Part shown: piece by piece, positions 8,795 to 18,329 of the stretch
How positions within the stretch are numbered: position 1 is the first letter of the stretch
How the letters are laid out: each line of letters begins with the position of its first letter
Assembly (NCBI GenBank): GCA_003427395.1
Contig: BFEA01000363.1
Coordinates: 514,598 to 537,264, forward strand
DNA length: 22,667 bases
Source of the DNA: Chara braunii
Lineage: Eukaryota; Streptophyta; Charophyceae; Charales; Characeae
Reading direction: 5' to 3'
Translations under genes and position numbers: made by a program
The notes under the pieces: generated by a model
The model's database searches: none
Seen by the model: the letters and a program-made list of their open reading frames with translations, nothing else
What the model was told of the DNA's origin: nothing

Positions 8795-9909
8795 TTGCGT
8801 GACATGTATGATTGTTGAGTGTATGGATGTATGGATGATATGCTTGCGCACCTATATCACTGCTGAGAATCCCGGTCCTTATCTTTTGTTTCAAATTGTT
8901 TGCGTTGAATCTTTGCTCACACCTGACGTAGCTGTAGATGGGATAAGAATCTGGCACCGATGGCGATTTTGTCCTCGTTTTTGCTTATCTCGCGTTGGGG
9001 GGGGGGGGTTGTGATATGGTCGCATCTTGCACAATCTGAGGCAATTAAACGACATGAGGATTGACCCCACGAACGCCGCACGAGAACACATGTGAACGCG
9101 ATCCGAGTCGCGCCCTTACACGCATTCCCGTGCGTCGATCCGCTCACCCAAAAAAATTCGTGGCGAAACCATCATCCCGTACAAGCACGACGCCACTAGG
9201 GCTGCCTGCCTTGCGCGTACTTGTGCGTGGTGACGACATCCCTACCGAGCTGACCCATCCACGATGATACCATGACGCGATCTTGGAACTCAGTCTCATC
9301 CTACGACACGGACTATTTCACCCCTATGATAAACGGACTCATAAGGACGCGATATCCCTGTCGCACGGAGAATCGGCTATGTCCGCGGGAATTTCACTGC
9401 GCCACCTCTAGCGACCCTCGGTGCTCTGATTTCCCTTCTCTCGACCACACCTACTACTTCACCCACCCGGGATTTGTTGTCATCACCACCAGTTTCCCTC
9501 CTTTCTACCTTCTTCTCCCATACCATCAACTAAGTGTCATCCTGTGACCCGCCATAGCCCCCTATTGGCCCGACACGTTTTGCGTGAATATCCGACGTAG
9601 CGGCGAACAGAGAACTCCGGAATTTCGCAGGCCCAACCCAGGCGCGCGGCGACCTGCGCCACGTGGCGGCCCCCGACGGCCTAACTTTTTGGGACCACCT
9701 CCACCGCGGAGGGATTTCCCCGTAACCCGTCGACCACCGTGTCCCGGCCCCTTTGGACCATGAGACCCTTGCGCGTGCACCTCTCATTCGCCTGATTGCA
9801 TTCATACCCTTAAGACTCCCCCACTTTCCCAAAAATCCTTGGCACACCCCTTTTCGCACTTCCAGGCCCACATCCCACTCCGATCAGGAAGTCGCGTTGG
9901 GCGTGAGGT

Positions 9910-9921
9910 TGGTATCGGAGC
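9910..9921 (+). other. Primer-binding site, initiator Met-tRNA type
   Basis: TGGTATCGGAGC differs at one base from the TGGTATCAGAGC primer-binding site complementary to the 3' end of plant initiator Met-tRNA. It overlaps the last bases of the truncated left LTR, whereas normally it starts a few bases after the LTR's CA end. Confidence 0.8.
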
Positions 9922-10063
9922 TCGACACGTGGCTAGGGTCTTAGGATTGATAGCACGTTAATCAGGCGACCTGGCTAACTGTGGGCGACCTCGCCCTCGG
10001 AACGCGTATAGGCGCGACCCTATCGTCATCAGAAGCACAGCAGCTAACCGACGAACAGCCAAT
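9922..10063 (+). other. Untranslated leader before gag
   Basis: A short leader lies between the primer-binding site and the first in-frame gag ATG. An overlapping 116-codon frame from 9981 is in a different register from the Gag domains and is not the real gene. Confidence 0.55.
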
Positions 10064-11110
10064 ATGGCAGCCAACGTGCAAATTCCGGCTCTGCAACATA
10101 ATGCTAACCAACCTGCCCCACGTGCATGAGCTCCCATGTCGCCACCAGATCTCTATCTATTTGATCCGAGGCACCAACTCGCAGGAGCATGGCTGGCCAC
10201 GCTTAGAGCACAACAATACGATGATCACGAAGCACAAATCAACATTTCGGCTCGAATGGGAGGAGACGCTCATCATTGGTACAGTACCTATGTATGGGTG
10301 GATCTCCAGACCTTCGAACGGGATTTCATGAACCGATTTGATTATGTTCACCCTGAGCAGGCATTGTATATGATCAAGGACCTAGTGCAAAAACCGCTCG
10401 AATCCGTTGCGTAATATCGAAACCGGTTCTACAGGATGTTCGTAAAAACTGAGCGAGGTGAGCAAGTAGGGAGAGATCTGTTCATTGACGGACTCCGCAG
10501 TCGAACAATAAGGACTAAGTTGCGAAAGCAGTTTTCCCCCATCACTCATACGCTACAGCAAATTATGGCTGCCGCGGAAGAAATGGAACGGAAGTTTGCC
10601 GCAAACTTCCTGGAAGGAGAAGACTATCCTAGAGACGGAGATTTGACCGAGCTCGTACGAGCAAGAGCAGAATTGGCTGCTTTGCATAACAAATTTGAAA
10701 ACATGGGATTTGTATCAAGACCTGTCACTTATATGGAACAGATAGGCCCCAAGCGAGTAATCATAAGCAAGACTCCGAGCATCTCTGCTCCTATGATACC
10801 CCCGCCCGTTAGGGCATTCCCCCCGCCACCGGTTGAGGCTCCCGTAAGATCGAATGAATCAACGGCCATTTTCGAACTAACCAAAACGCTGATTAGTTTA
10901 ATCCAAGAAAGCAAGAAAGAACAGCGAGAGCACAATGCTCGGCTGGAAGCCATGATAAGGAGCATGCGACCTATTGCGGTGCGTGCCCCTCCGATGCAAC
11001 AAGGATTAGCTCCTGCCCCGGCTCTCGGAGGAGCTGCGAACAATCTGAATGTTTGCTACGCCTGTCATCAGCCCAGACACCTAGCCCGTGATTGCCCCCA
11101 CCGACCCTAA
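10064..11110 (+). pseudogene. gag: Gag (capsid and CCHC nucleocapsid), broken
   Basis: Gag packages the element RNA in cytoplasmic particles. The chosen start is ATG 10064 (MAANVQIPALQ), the first ATG in the frame of all later domains. The capsid region (about 10160-10600) has the Retrotrans_gag pattern: GAWLATLRAQQYDD, then FERDFMNRFDY, YRNRFYRM, and a helical EEMERKF segment. After a proline-rich linker, a CCHC zinc knuckle CYACHQPRHLARDC (CX2CX4HX4C) ends the protein. TGA at 10127 and TAA at 10412 interrupt it without changing the frame. TAA at 11108 directly after the knuckle could be the natural end or another mutation, because protease follows in the same frame. Confidence 0.88.
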
Positions 11111-12829
11111 CAACAACGGATGGGAGTCGCACCTATGGCTGCAGCCCCCATCGCCAATGGACCTGGACGAGTCGGAGCCTTGATGGAAGAAGTAGAGGGT
11201 GAGGGAAGTGCCCTGGCCACCGCGGAAGAGGCCGCCGAGCTAATTCTGCTATATTAGTATGTGTCGCTGGGATATTCCGGGCTAGGAATGATCGGAACAA
11301 TCAGACCAGCGCCAGAACTGAGAGAGGTGGCGGAGTGGGGACCGTCCTTAGGAGAAATGGAGTCGGGAGGACCCACCTTTGTCACAGGAGAGATCGATGT
11401 ATTAAACATCATACGAGCTTTGGACCATTGGATTCCACTACCAATCGATCATCTACTCTCGATCTCCGAGCAAGCCAACAAGCGAATGCTACAGCATTGC
11501 AAAGCAAATAGAAAACGATTTGCCCTCGCCTGAGCACCAAGTGCGAAAGCAAAAGGCCCCGCGCCGGAAGAAAACCCAACGAGCACTCCGGACCCAATAC
11601 GGGTGGGATTAATTCAGAAAGACGATCACTTCTTACGAATTAAACCGATTCCGTGGAAGTCCGCGGAATGTGATATTGAAATTTGGGGAATTCCTTACAA
11701 CGTGATAATAGATTCAGGAGCAGCTGTGTTGGCTATCTCACTAAGAGTGCTCGAAAGGGCTGGCAGGAAAAACAACCTGATCATGCTTTCTGAGAAAGAT
11801 CAACTCGTTTCTGCTGATGAAGAAAGGATTAAAACTGTAGGAAGAATGACCAATGTCGCCTTTCACTTGGGTAAAGTGCACGCACTTGGGGATGTCGTAG
11901 TACTAGATGTCAATACATACGACGTTCTTTTTGGACTTCCCGCTCTCGTGGCGTTACGAGCAAACCTGGATTTCGAACGACGATCGATCGTCCTCCAAAA
12001 TACAGGAGGAAAACCCTACGCTGTGCCCATGCGATTGACCCTTCGCACTACCCTTACCGCGGTTCCACAGGTTTCGCCGATGATGACAGGGACTCTTCGC
12101 ATGATCTCCTGGGATGAACCCGCTGAGGAGAAGTCATCAACTGATGAGACGGAAAGCAGTGATGAAGATGATCCAGAGATCTTGAAATTAGCACGACAGC
12201 GTGTTTGTTACCCTCCGCCCAAAACGATAGTGAAAACGATGCAACTAACCAACCGAAAAATTCAAAGAACCAAGGCGATGATCTTGGGAGAGCCCCTCGT
12301 GCAGATTTTGAGGATGGTAGACTCTTTGGAACCCCCTCAGACTCTGTACGAAGGGATCACCCCTCTCCTCGCCAGGTATAGCGACAAGAAACATTACTGT
12401 GATATTACGGATCTACCCAAGTCCTTATTAACATCAGCTAAAAAAGTGAGATTGTTATGCTTGGGGGCGGAGGCAAGCTCTCTGGAACCCCCTGGGCGTT
12501 TCGAAGCAGAAACAAACGGACTAGGGATAAAGATTGCAACTAAAGAAGTGTCGTGGCAGGATGTTTGTGACGGGATTACCTCGGAAGGACACGTGGCCAT
12601 CCGGGAAGAAGATGCTCAGATGATGGCCACGNTGTTCTCCTNGCGATCNGACCATTCATTCATCTCGGCGCCTCCACCCGACTTGACAAAACAGGCAAAT
12701 ACGAAACAGATCGACGTTCGGATCTGGGACCAACCTTTTGAACTGCACGTTCCACAGTATGTACCAGATGAAATCCACCGGGTAATTGCGAATATTCTAA
12801 CGGAATATCAAGGAGCGATTAGTATGTAA
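11111..12829 (+). pseudogene. pro: Pol: retropepsin-like aspartic protease and linker
   Basis: This region continues in the gag frame. A linker of about 165 codons contains two stops (TAG 11255, TGA 11531). Next comes a retropepsin-like domain (about 11650-12050) that would process Gag-Pol as a dimer, with the catalytic DSG in VIIDSGAAVLAIS and the later YDVLFGLPALVALRAN stretch, which matches the ILG-type segment of retropepsins. An acidic Ser/Glu/Asp stretch (about 12120-12180) and a 220-residue linker of unknown fold lead towards RT. Three ambiguous bases (12632, 12642, 12649) leave residues undetermined. TAA at 12827 breaks the frame just before RT. Confidence 0.85.
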
Positions 12830-14284
12830 GACACTGACATTGGGTTGTCGTTAGTAATCCAACATGAAATTCAGACAGGAAATCACTCCCCGATTGATTG
12901 CAAACCTTATCGATATTCCTTGATTGAACGCGAAAAGGCTCTCGAACGAATTCGGGAATTCGAAGCCAGCGGTTGGATTGAACCCGCTACCGGACCTTGG
13001 TCTTTTCCCGTAGTATTAGTACCGAAGAAAAACGGAGCAATTCGCATTTGCATTGATTATCGCAAGCTGAATGAACTCACGATCAAAGATGTGTATCCCC
13101 TCCCCCGGATTGATGATTTGTTGGATGTGATTGGGTGTGCTAATTATTTCAGCAAGTTTGACATTCGACATGGTTTCCATCATATTCTAGTAAGGGAAGA
13201 AGATCGACCGAAAACGGCCTTTGTGTTGTTTGAGGGCACGTGGCAGTGGGTTTAGTGTCCGATGGGGATTTGCAATGCGCCTGCCACGTTTCAGCGAGCG
13301 ATGAAAATGACGTTCCAGAACTTCGTCAACAAGACACGGCTGACGCAGGGAATGATTAACTTATGCGTGATCGTGTACATGGACGACATCCTGGTCTATT
13401 TGGAGACCTATCACGGACACGCGCAACACATCGAATGGACATTGAGTGCATTAAGAGACGCTGGGTTCAAGATTGCGCTTGAGAAGAGCGAATTCTTCCT
13501 CTCGAATATTTCGTTCTTAGGCTATGTCGTGACACGTGGAGGATTGCGGCCAGACTCGAGAAAAGTCACGGCGGTGAAGGAAGCTCCGGTTCCCACGTCA
13601 CTGATGCAGGTTCGAGCCTTCTTGGGATTGGCATCATATTACCGGCGTTTCATCAAGGGTTTTGCCGCGATTGCACAACCACTAACGAATCTGTTACGAA
13701 AGGACCTGCCTCTCAACTGGGACGCGAAGTGCCAGCAGGCTTTTGCAACCCTCAAGGACGCTTTGGCAACGGCCCCTATTTTGATCCAACCAGACCCCTC
13801 GAAGCAGTTCATTCTCATTACGGACTGGCAACCCGAAGCTATCTCTGCTATTTTAGCACAGAAGGGGAACGATGGTCGCGAACACGTCATCGAGTACGCG
13901 TCGCGCACCATACCAAACGAACGAAGGAATGACTTGGCCCCTCAAGGCAAATGTTACGCAGTAGTCTGGGGAATCAAACACTTCCATCCGTATCTCTACG
14001 GACAGAAGTTTCGCCTCGTGACAGATCACGAACCTTTGCTGGCATTAAAGAAGCTCACCAACTACACAGGCATGACTGACCGTTGGGCGGTGCAATTGCA
14101 AGAATACGACTTCGATATCGTCCATCGAAAGACAGAGCGACACGGCAACGCGGACGGATTGACACGTCTGCATCGACCTGCCAAGGTACCAAAAGGCGAG
14201 AAAATTACACCGTGGAAAGAGTCGGACCTGACCGACGAGCCGAAATACGAACAAGTGGCGGTTCTTCCACGTGGCAAGAAGTGA
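12830..14284 (+). pseudogene. pol: Pol: reverse transcriptase and RNase H
   Basis: RT makes the DNA copy from genomic RNA, and RNase H removes the RNA strand. RT motifs in order: VLVPKKNGAIRICIDYRKLN (fingers), KFDIRHGFHHI (first catalytic Asp), a TAG at 13253 in the next block, MGICNAPATFQ, YMDDILVY (catalytic Asp pair), and FLGYVVTRGGLRPD. About a dozen extra residues precede YMDD compared with typical Gypsy RTs. RNase H has ITDWQPEAISAILAQ and LVTDHEPLLALKKL, but the position of the second catalytic acid (usually Glu before CLAVV/CYAVV) is Lys (codon 13949-13951). The segment ends at HGNADGLTRL plus a tail to TGA 14282. It is in frame with gag and protease. Confidence 0.93.
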
Positions 14285-14679
14285 AGCGGTGGCGATGGGT
14301 GATGGAGGTAACCCCACTACCCCTCTTTCTCCCCCTTCCTCTTCATCTCTCCTCTCCCTGCCTAACAAATTTTGCTATTTTTGTGAGGCTATCTCCCGCG
14401 TATACGCGGTCTTCGAGTCCATGCGGCCTAATGGAGAAGGGTATGCGGATTAGATAGATTGCCGACAGTGTGTTGCACGAGCCCATGGCTCGTGCATCCA
14501 ATACAAAAACGATAGTAAACCATGGTTGTGCCCCTTGTGCCGAACAGACAAGATTCCGACTGAGGCCCGCTTTTTGGATGCCACGTCAGAAGGATTGGAA
14601 AAGACCCGGAAGTTTAGAAGGGCCGAAGTATGGACGGATATTGCCTTAATTGCCACCCTAGTAGGTAACCCCTCTCCAG
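14271..14679 (+). pseudogene. Pol insert: PHD-type zinc finger between RNase H and integrase
   Basis: In a frame one step from RNase H, a serine/proline-rich lead is followed by a C4HC3 arrangement: CYFC (14373-14384), DCRQC (14457-14471), ARAHGSC with the His at 14484-14486, and PWLCPLC ending at 14540. Spacing is CX2C-X25-CX2C-X4-H-X2-C-X11-CX2C, counting the TAG (14451-14453) as one residue. The Trp two residues before the last Cys pair is the PHD hallmark. PHD fingers usually read histone H3 tails, so here it might guide integration to certain chromatin (inference). After it, a WTDIALIATL helix resembles the usual pre-integrase linker. The frame changes again near 14672-14682. Confidence 0.75.
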
Positions 14680-16029
14680 GATTTCGCCAAAGAAGATCGG
14701 AGGAGGGCCAACGAAAGGGCTCGAGATTATCGATGGATAGAAGGTAGATTGGAAAAACGAAAAACGAACGACAGTGGGATTTTGATGGTAGTGCCGCATC
14801 CGTTCATGCGGTATGACTGGGTTAAGACAGCTCACAAGGAAATTGCGGCCCATTTTGCCGTACAGATCACGGAGTCCGCTATCGACAAAAACGACTGGTA
14901 TTGGTCCAATATCCGCGACGATGTGAAATACATTGTCGCCAACTGTCAGGTCTGCGCTGCTGACAAGGCGCCGATCCAGCCGCCCAGATCGATAGTGCCC
15001 ACGGTTGTTGAACTGCCATTTCAAAGAGTGAGCATGAACACTACCGACATAGTGGTGCCCCCTGGCCCTAATAGTTGCGAGTATTCAGTCTTATTGGTAT
15101 TTGTCGACCATTTATCGAAATGGATCGAAGCGTATCCGTGTCGCACGCGGCAAGCCACGGAAATCGCGCGATATGTCAACCGTTTCCTCGGAATGCATCA
15201 AGATACGGAAGAGATCCTGGCCGATAACGAAGCGGAATTCAGGGAAGAAGTGTTAAAGAACCTGGTCATACATGGCGTCGCCATACGGAACACCACACCC
15301 CACATGTCGCAATCTAACGGGCTGGTTGAAAACGCCAACCGGGTGATAAAGACCGCATTACGACGAAACATCGCGGTCCGGAATTCGAGGCCCTGGCCCG
15401 ATATCGTCGATCACATCCTGGCGGTCCATCGCGGAACACCCCACGAATCAACAGGGCTAAGCCCCTTCCAATTAAGGACCAATAGCGTCGCTTGCGTTTC
15501 AATACCAAGCCTCCCCGACGAGTCTACCTTGAACCGACGGCCCACCAGGGCCACGGCTAGGGACAAGGCCAAACGGCACCTAGAGCTAATGGAACGGTCA
15601 CTGCCCAGGCTAGCCCGAAAACGACAGAAAATGACCGAACTAGCCCAAGGCCGACAGGTCCGGAGCTACGAAGCCCGAAATGGGAATGCGGGTCCGCGGA
15701 CCCAGTACAAATTAGGGGACGTGGTGCAGGTAAGGAAATGTGCTCGCCAGGGTAAGCTAGCGCCACGATTCTTCGGACGATATCGCGTGATCGAGCTCAG
15801 CCCCAACGGCGTGAACACTGTGCGTCTCGCCCCGGAAGTCTCAGGCAGTCGATCGGCTCGCCCGATCACACGCCACGTGTCCTATCTCCGCCCCCTCCCC
15901 TCCGATCCGACTCCTTCTCCCTCTTTTTCTCTCTCTGAGGAAGCCGAGGACGACGGCTCTGCCTCTCCGGCATCTCCCTCTTCCTCTTGCTCCCTCTCTG
16001 CCTCCCCATCACCATCGCCATCGCCATGA
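14665..16029 (+). CDS. Pol: integrase
   Basis: Integrase joins the cDNA ends to host DNA. The frame is open from 14665 and carries recognisable sequence from about 14680 (RRANERARDYRWIEGRLE), upstream of the first ATG at 14749, so it is the tail of a polyprotein. Numbering from that ATG, the HHCC domain has His29, His35, Cys66 and Cys69. The core has Asp100, Asp159 (ILADNEAEF) and Glu194 (SNGLVENANR), with 34 residues between the last two. An alternative alignment places the first acid at Asn97. The C-terminal GKLAPRFFGRYRVIE is GPY/F-like, followed by RHVSYLRPLP and an acidic, Ser/Pro-rich tail. No chromodomain is visible. This is the longest undamaged stretch of pol. Confidence 0.93.
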   Translation, partial: VTPLQDFAKEDRRRANERARDYRWIEGRLEKRKTNDSGILMVVPHPFMRYDWVKTAHKEIAAHFAVQITESAIDKNDWYWSNIRDDVKYIVANCQVCAADKAPIQPPRSIVPTVVELPFQRVSMNTTDIVVPPGPNSCEYSVLLVFVDHLSKWIEAYPCRTRQATEIARYVNRFLGMHQDTEEILADNEAEFREEVLKNLVIHGVAIRNTTPHMSQSNGLVENANRVIKTALRRNIAVRNSRPWPDIVDHILAVHRGTPHESTGLSPFQLRTNSVACVSIPSLPDESTLNRRPTRATARDKAKRHLELMERSLPRLARKRQKMTELAQGRQVRSYEARNGNAGPRTQYKLGDVVQVRKCARQGKLAPRFFGRYRVIELSPNGVNTVRLAPEVSGSRSARPITRHVSYLRPLPSDPTPSPSFSLSEEAEDDGSASPASPSSSCSLSASPSPSPSP

Positions 16030-16505
16030 GTTTTCTGGAGGAGAGAGCCCTCAGCGAAGCAGCGCTTGCGCCCCGTGATCGACTGACGATCCGGCAGGTC
16101 TATCATCCCTACCTCAGTCCAGACCTTCGGCGACTTGCGCACTTCTTCTGCATGGAAGGTGTATACGCCACGGCGGTGTTCAGAATAGAAGGTCGGCCCA
16201 ACGCATTGGTACTGGCCGAGGTAGTAGCAGTTCATCAGCGAGCGGTACCAGGTGTCAGCCGCATATCAGTCGTCATCAACTTCTGTGGCGATCTTTCCAC
16301 ACTCCTCCCTTTACGACATTCGGTGGTGAGGACATCACTGCGCGCGTGGGCAAACGACCTGGTCGCCGAGTGGACCCAGCTTCTGGCTCGCCCCGGGGAC
16401 ACGGTCGCGACGACACGAGCAATCGAATACGACGGCCTTCGGATGTACCGACGTGATCCACCGGCGATCCTCCTTTTTGTTGTTCCTTTCCCTCGTCCCA
16501 AATGA
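16026..16505 (+). CDS. ORF3 part A, unknown function
   Basis: ATG 16026 overlaps the integrase stop (ATGA), giving a 159-residue protein beginning MSFLEERALSEAALAPRD. An upstream in-frame ATG at 15987 lies inside the integrase tail. I recognise no domain. There is no signal peptide or membrane segment that would support an Env-like protein; the only hydrophobic stretch (ILLFVVPF) is short and C-terminal. The frame is intact although gag-pol is riddled with stops. A further ATGA overlap joins it to part B. Parts A and C share one reading frame, so A, B and C may be one ORF damaged by two compensating indels. Confidence 0.5.
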   Translation: MSFLEERALSEAALAPRDRLTIRQVYHPYLSPDLRRLAHFFCMEGVYATAVFRIEGRPNALVLAEVVAVHQRAVPGVSRISVVINFCGDLSTLLPLRHSVVRTSLRAWANDLVAEWTQLLARPGDTVATTRAIEYDGLRMYRRDPPAILLFVVPFPRPK

Positions 16506-16864
16506 GTCTTTCTCCGATCTCCATTTTTTATCTCCCCTCCACCTTAACCACCTTCTGGCAGTCCGGTATCCATCCTCGCCTTTCCTACTGCCTAACGACC
16601 CTTGCTGTCCCCGACATTCCTCTCCCATATTGGAACCTGTGGCGCGAAGACTTCGTCGAGCTTTCGCTGTGCTTGGTTGAGGTACGACTGACGTGGACCG
16701 GGGACGAAGCGCACCCGCCTTGCATAGAGCGACTGGAGTTACTGTTTATCCAGGCTTGGCGCACCAACGTGGAGGGAGAACTCCGCGCATCCTTATTCGG
16801 GACAGTACGGCCCGGTCATCAGGAACTGATCACGCAAGAGCTCACGATCCCGGTAGCGGGATGA
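16502..16864 (+). CDS. ORF3 part B, unknown function
   Basis: A 120-residue frame starts at an ATGA overlap with part A and includes PYWNLWREDFVELSLCLVEV and LFIQAWRTNVEGELRASLFG, which look like ordinary globular sequence. No family was recognised. Its TGA (16862-16864) overlaps an ATG that opens only a 24-codon frame, while the sensible continuation is part C, one base out of register. Confidence 0.45.
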   Translation: MSLSPISIFYLPSTLTTFWQSGIHPRLSYCLTTLAVPDIPLPYWNLWREDFVELSLCLVEVRLTWTGDEAHPPCIERLELLFIQAWRTNVEGELRASLFGTVRPGHQELITQELTIPVAG

Positions 16865-18077
16865 CGATCTCCCTCTTGACATCATCTCGCAAGACGACGA
16901 GCATCCAGTTCCCCATGTTCTTTCTCGCACCTTGACACCTCATCTTCAGTGGTCGGCTTGCGTAGAAGGAGCCGCGGAACGCATCCCGCCGTCACAACGA
17001 CAACATTTGGATCCCCGGGCGATTCGCGACCCTGCCTTCTTCAGGCAGCCTACGGCGGAACAGTTTGCTGCCATTCGGGAAGAAGACGAGGAGGAGGAGA
17101 GTACCGAGAGCGACGAAAACGAAGGCGGGCTGGAAGAAAGCGGAGGTAGCGAAGAAGTATCCAGAGAAAACAAAACCCCCGAAGAAGGAAGTTATAGCGA
17201 GCATAGTGAGGGGGAACAAAGCGAAGAAGAAGAAGAGGACGAGGAGGAAGACGAAGGGCACGAAGAAGAATCTGTCGGATCAGAGTGGGAAGTCGTGCCG
17301 GAAGAAGCGTTGCGCACAGGTACAGAAGCAGAGGACCCCGAGGAAGCCCGTAAAAGAGAGGAGATCACGGCCAGGAAGACGGAGTTAGAACTCACAGGCG
17401 CGGCGAGTCTGTAGATCTGCGACGACCCAAACCGAGATCAAGAGCCGCCCCGACCCGAAGATGGCAACCTCGAGGCCACGACTCCGGCCCCATCGGCACG
17501 GCGACGAAGCCGATCCCCCTCCTCCCCAACCCGTCCCCCAGTTCGCCAACGTACCGATACGGGCGATCGGCCTTCGTCCCCGATCGCTCTCTCGCCGTCC
17601 CCTTGACTAATTCACCCTTCGCCAGTTCATCACCCCCGTCACGTTCCCCTCCAATCCGTTACCCCGCAGTACCTTCCGCCACTTCTACGCCGTTCGCCTC
17701 GCTGTCGTAGTGCATCCCCATCCCTCCCTCCGGTGCGCCGTCCCGGCCTTTTGCCTCCATGTCTTGCTTTTCAGTGCCGCGTGGCGAGGCCACAATATGA
17801 TTGAGGTTTATTGCGTGATAACAGGGACCATCCCCGCATGCGAAGATCGCGATCATTTCGTGCTACGCTCTTCCGAACCTTTACCACCCTCTACCCCGAC
17901 TATCTCTCGTCCCTCCCTCGCACTAGCAATCGATTCCTCCATCTCCATCGCATTGTCCGTTACCAAGAACTCTCGGAGACTGCAGCCGGGATGGAAAGGT
18001 TCCTGGCCCCCGCTACCCCAAAGCCCTCCGCCACGCCATGCCGCCATGTACCAACTTCCTTTCCCCCTCCCGGTTAA
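16860..18077 (+). pseudogene. ORF3 part C, acidic and Arg/Ser-rich, broken
   Basis: This frame, the same as part A, reads DDDLPLDIISQDDEHPVPHV at its start, then WSACVEGAAERI. A long Glu/Asp/Ser-rich block follows (about 17080-17290), then an Arg/Ser/Pro-rich stretch after TAG 17412, and a C-terminal part with YPDYLSSLPRTSNRFLHLHR. TGA at 17604 and TGA at 17802 also break it. It ends at TAA 18075. An ATG is lacking near the start, which supports it being the continuation of part B. Overlapping minus-strand and other frames are low-complexity shadows. Confidence 0.4.
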
Positions 18078-18329
18078 TTACTGATGCAGCAGGTAATGGA
18101 CGCGTGTCACGGCGACGGCACGAGGAAGATCCCGTCCTTGAATTGTCAAGAGCCCAATCTAAGGAGATAGTAGAAGAGCCAAGTTGCCACGTTGGATGAC
18201 GTCCACACACAATCAAACGGTAAGTGGCATAACGAGAAGTGCTCCTCGTGTCGATCGATTAGAAAAATCGACACGTGTCAACAAGCAAGCAGGAGCTTGC
18301 TAATATTGGAACCCCCTGGGCGTCACATA
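18078..18329 (+). other. Untranslated region before the 3' LTR, with three inverted repeats
   Basis: Stems are CGTGTCGAT/ATCGACACG (18247-18255 and 18267-18275, 11-base loop), AGCAAGC/GCTTGCT (18284-18290 and 18295-18301, 4-base loop) and a 16-bp palindrome straddling the LTR start (18321-18336). No purine-rich tract abuts the LTR. The best purine run is AAGGAGATAGTAGAAGAG at about 18161-18178, some 150 bases upstream, so the polypurine tract is not identified. Confidence 0.6.

Larger units (their letters stand above)
7556..9912 (+). repeat. Left (5') LTR, 3' end missing
   Basis: It aligns throughout with 18330-20672. In the hand-aligned part 9272-9600 versus 20032-20360 I count about 20 differences (about 6%). 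The last eight bases present in the right LTR (GCGTCACA) are absent here: GAGGTTGG runs straight into the primer-binding site. Ambiguous bases at 7953, 7954, 8010, 8016, 8104 and 8114 correspond to G or C in the right copy. The LTR holds a TATA box and, inferred, an intron in the transcribed leader. Confidence 0.95.

Noticed and set aside
8357-8851. Minus-strand frame of about 165 codons in both LTRs (also 19115-19624)
   Set aside because: It persists in both copies only because the LTRs are near identical. It has no recognisable domain and runs antisense to the LTR leader.
9981-10331. 116-codon frame at the start of the Gypsy internal region
   Set aside because: It is out of register with the Gag domains, which continue in another frame from 10064. 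Its composition is a shadow of gag.
7953-12649. Clusters of ambiguous bases in the left LTR and pol
   Set aside because: The left-LTR ones match G or C in the right LTR. They look like base-calling or polishing ambiguity in a repeat, not biology.
14749-16029. Integrase as a stand-alone gene starting at ATG 14749
   Set aside because: Integrase-linker sequence is readable upstream of that ATG, so it is part of a Pol polyprotein.
17065-17395. Overlapping Lys-rich, Glu-rich and Ser-rich frames
   Set aside because: All are readings of the same GAA/GAG-rich stretch. Only the frame continuous with ORF3 was kept.
16026-18077. ORF3 as an envelope gene
   Set aside because: Its position fits, but no signal peptide, cleavage site or transmembrane segment can be seen.
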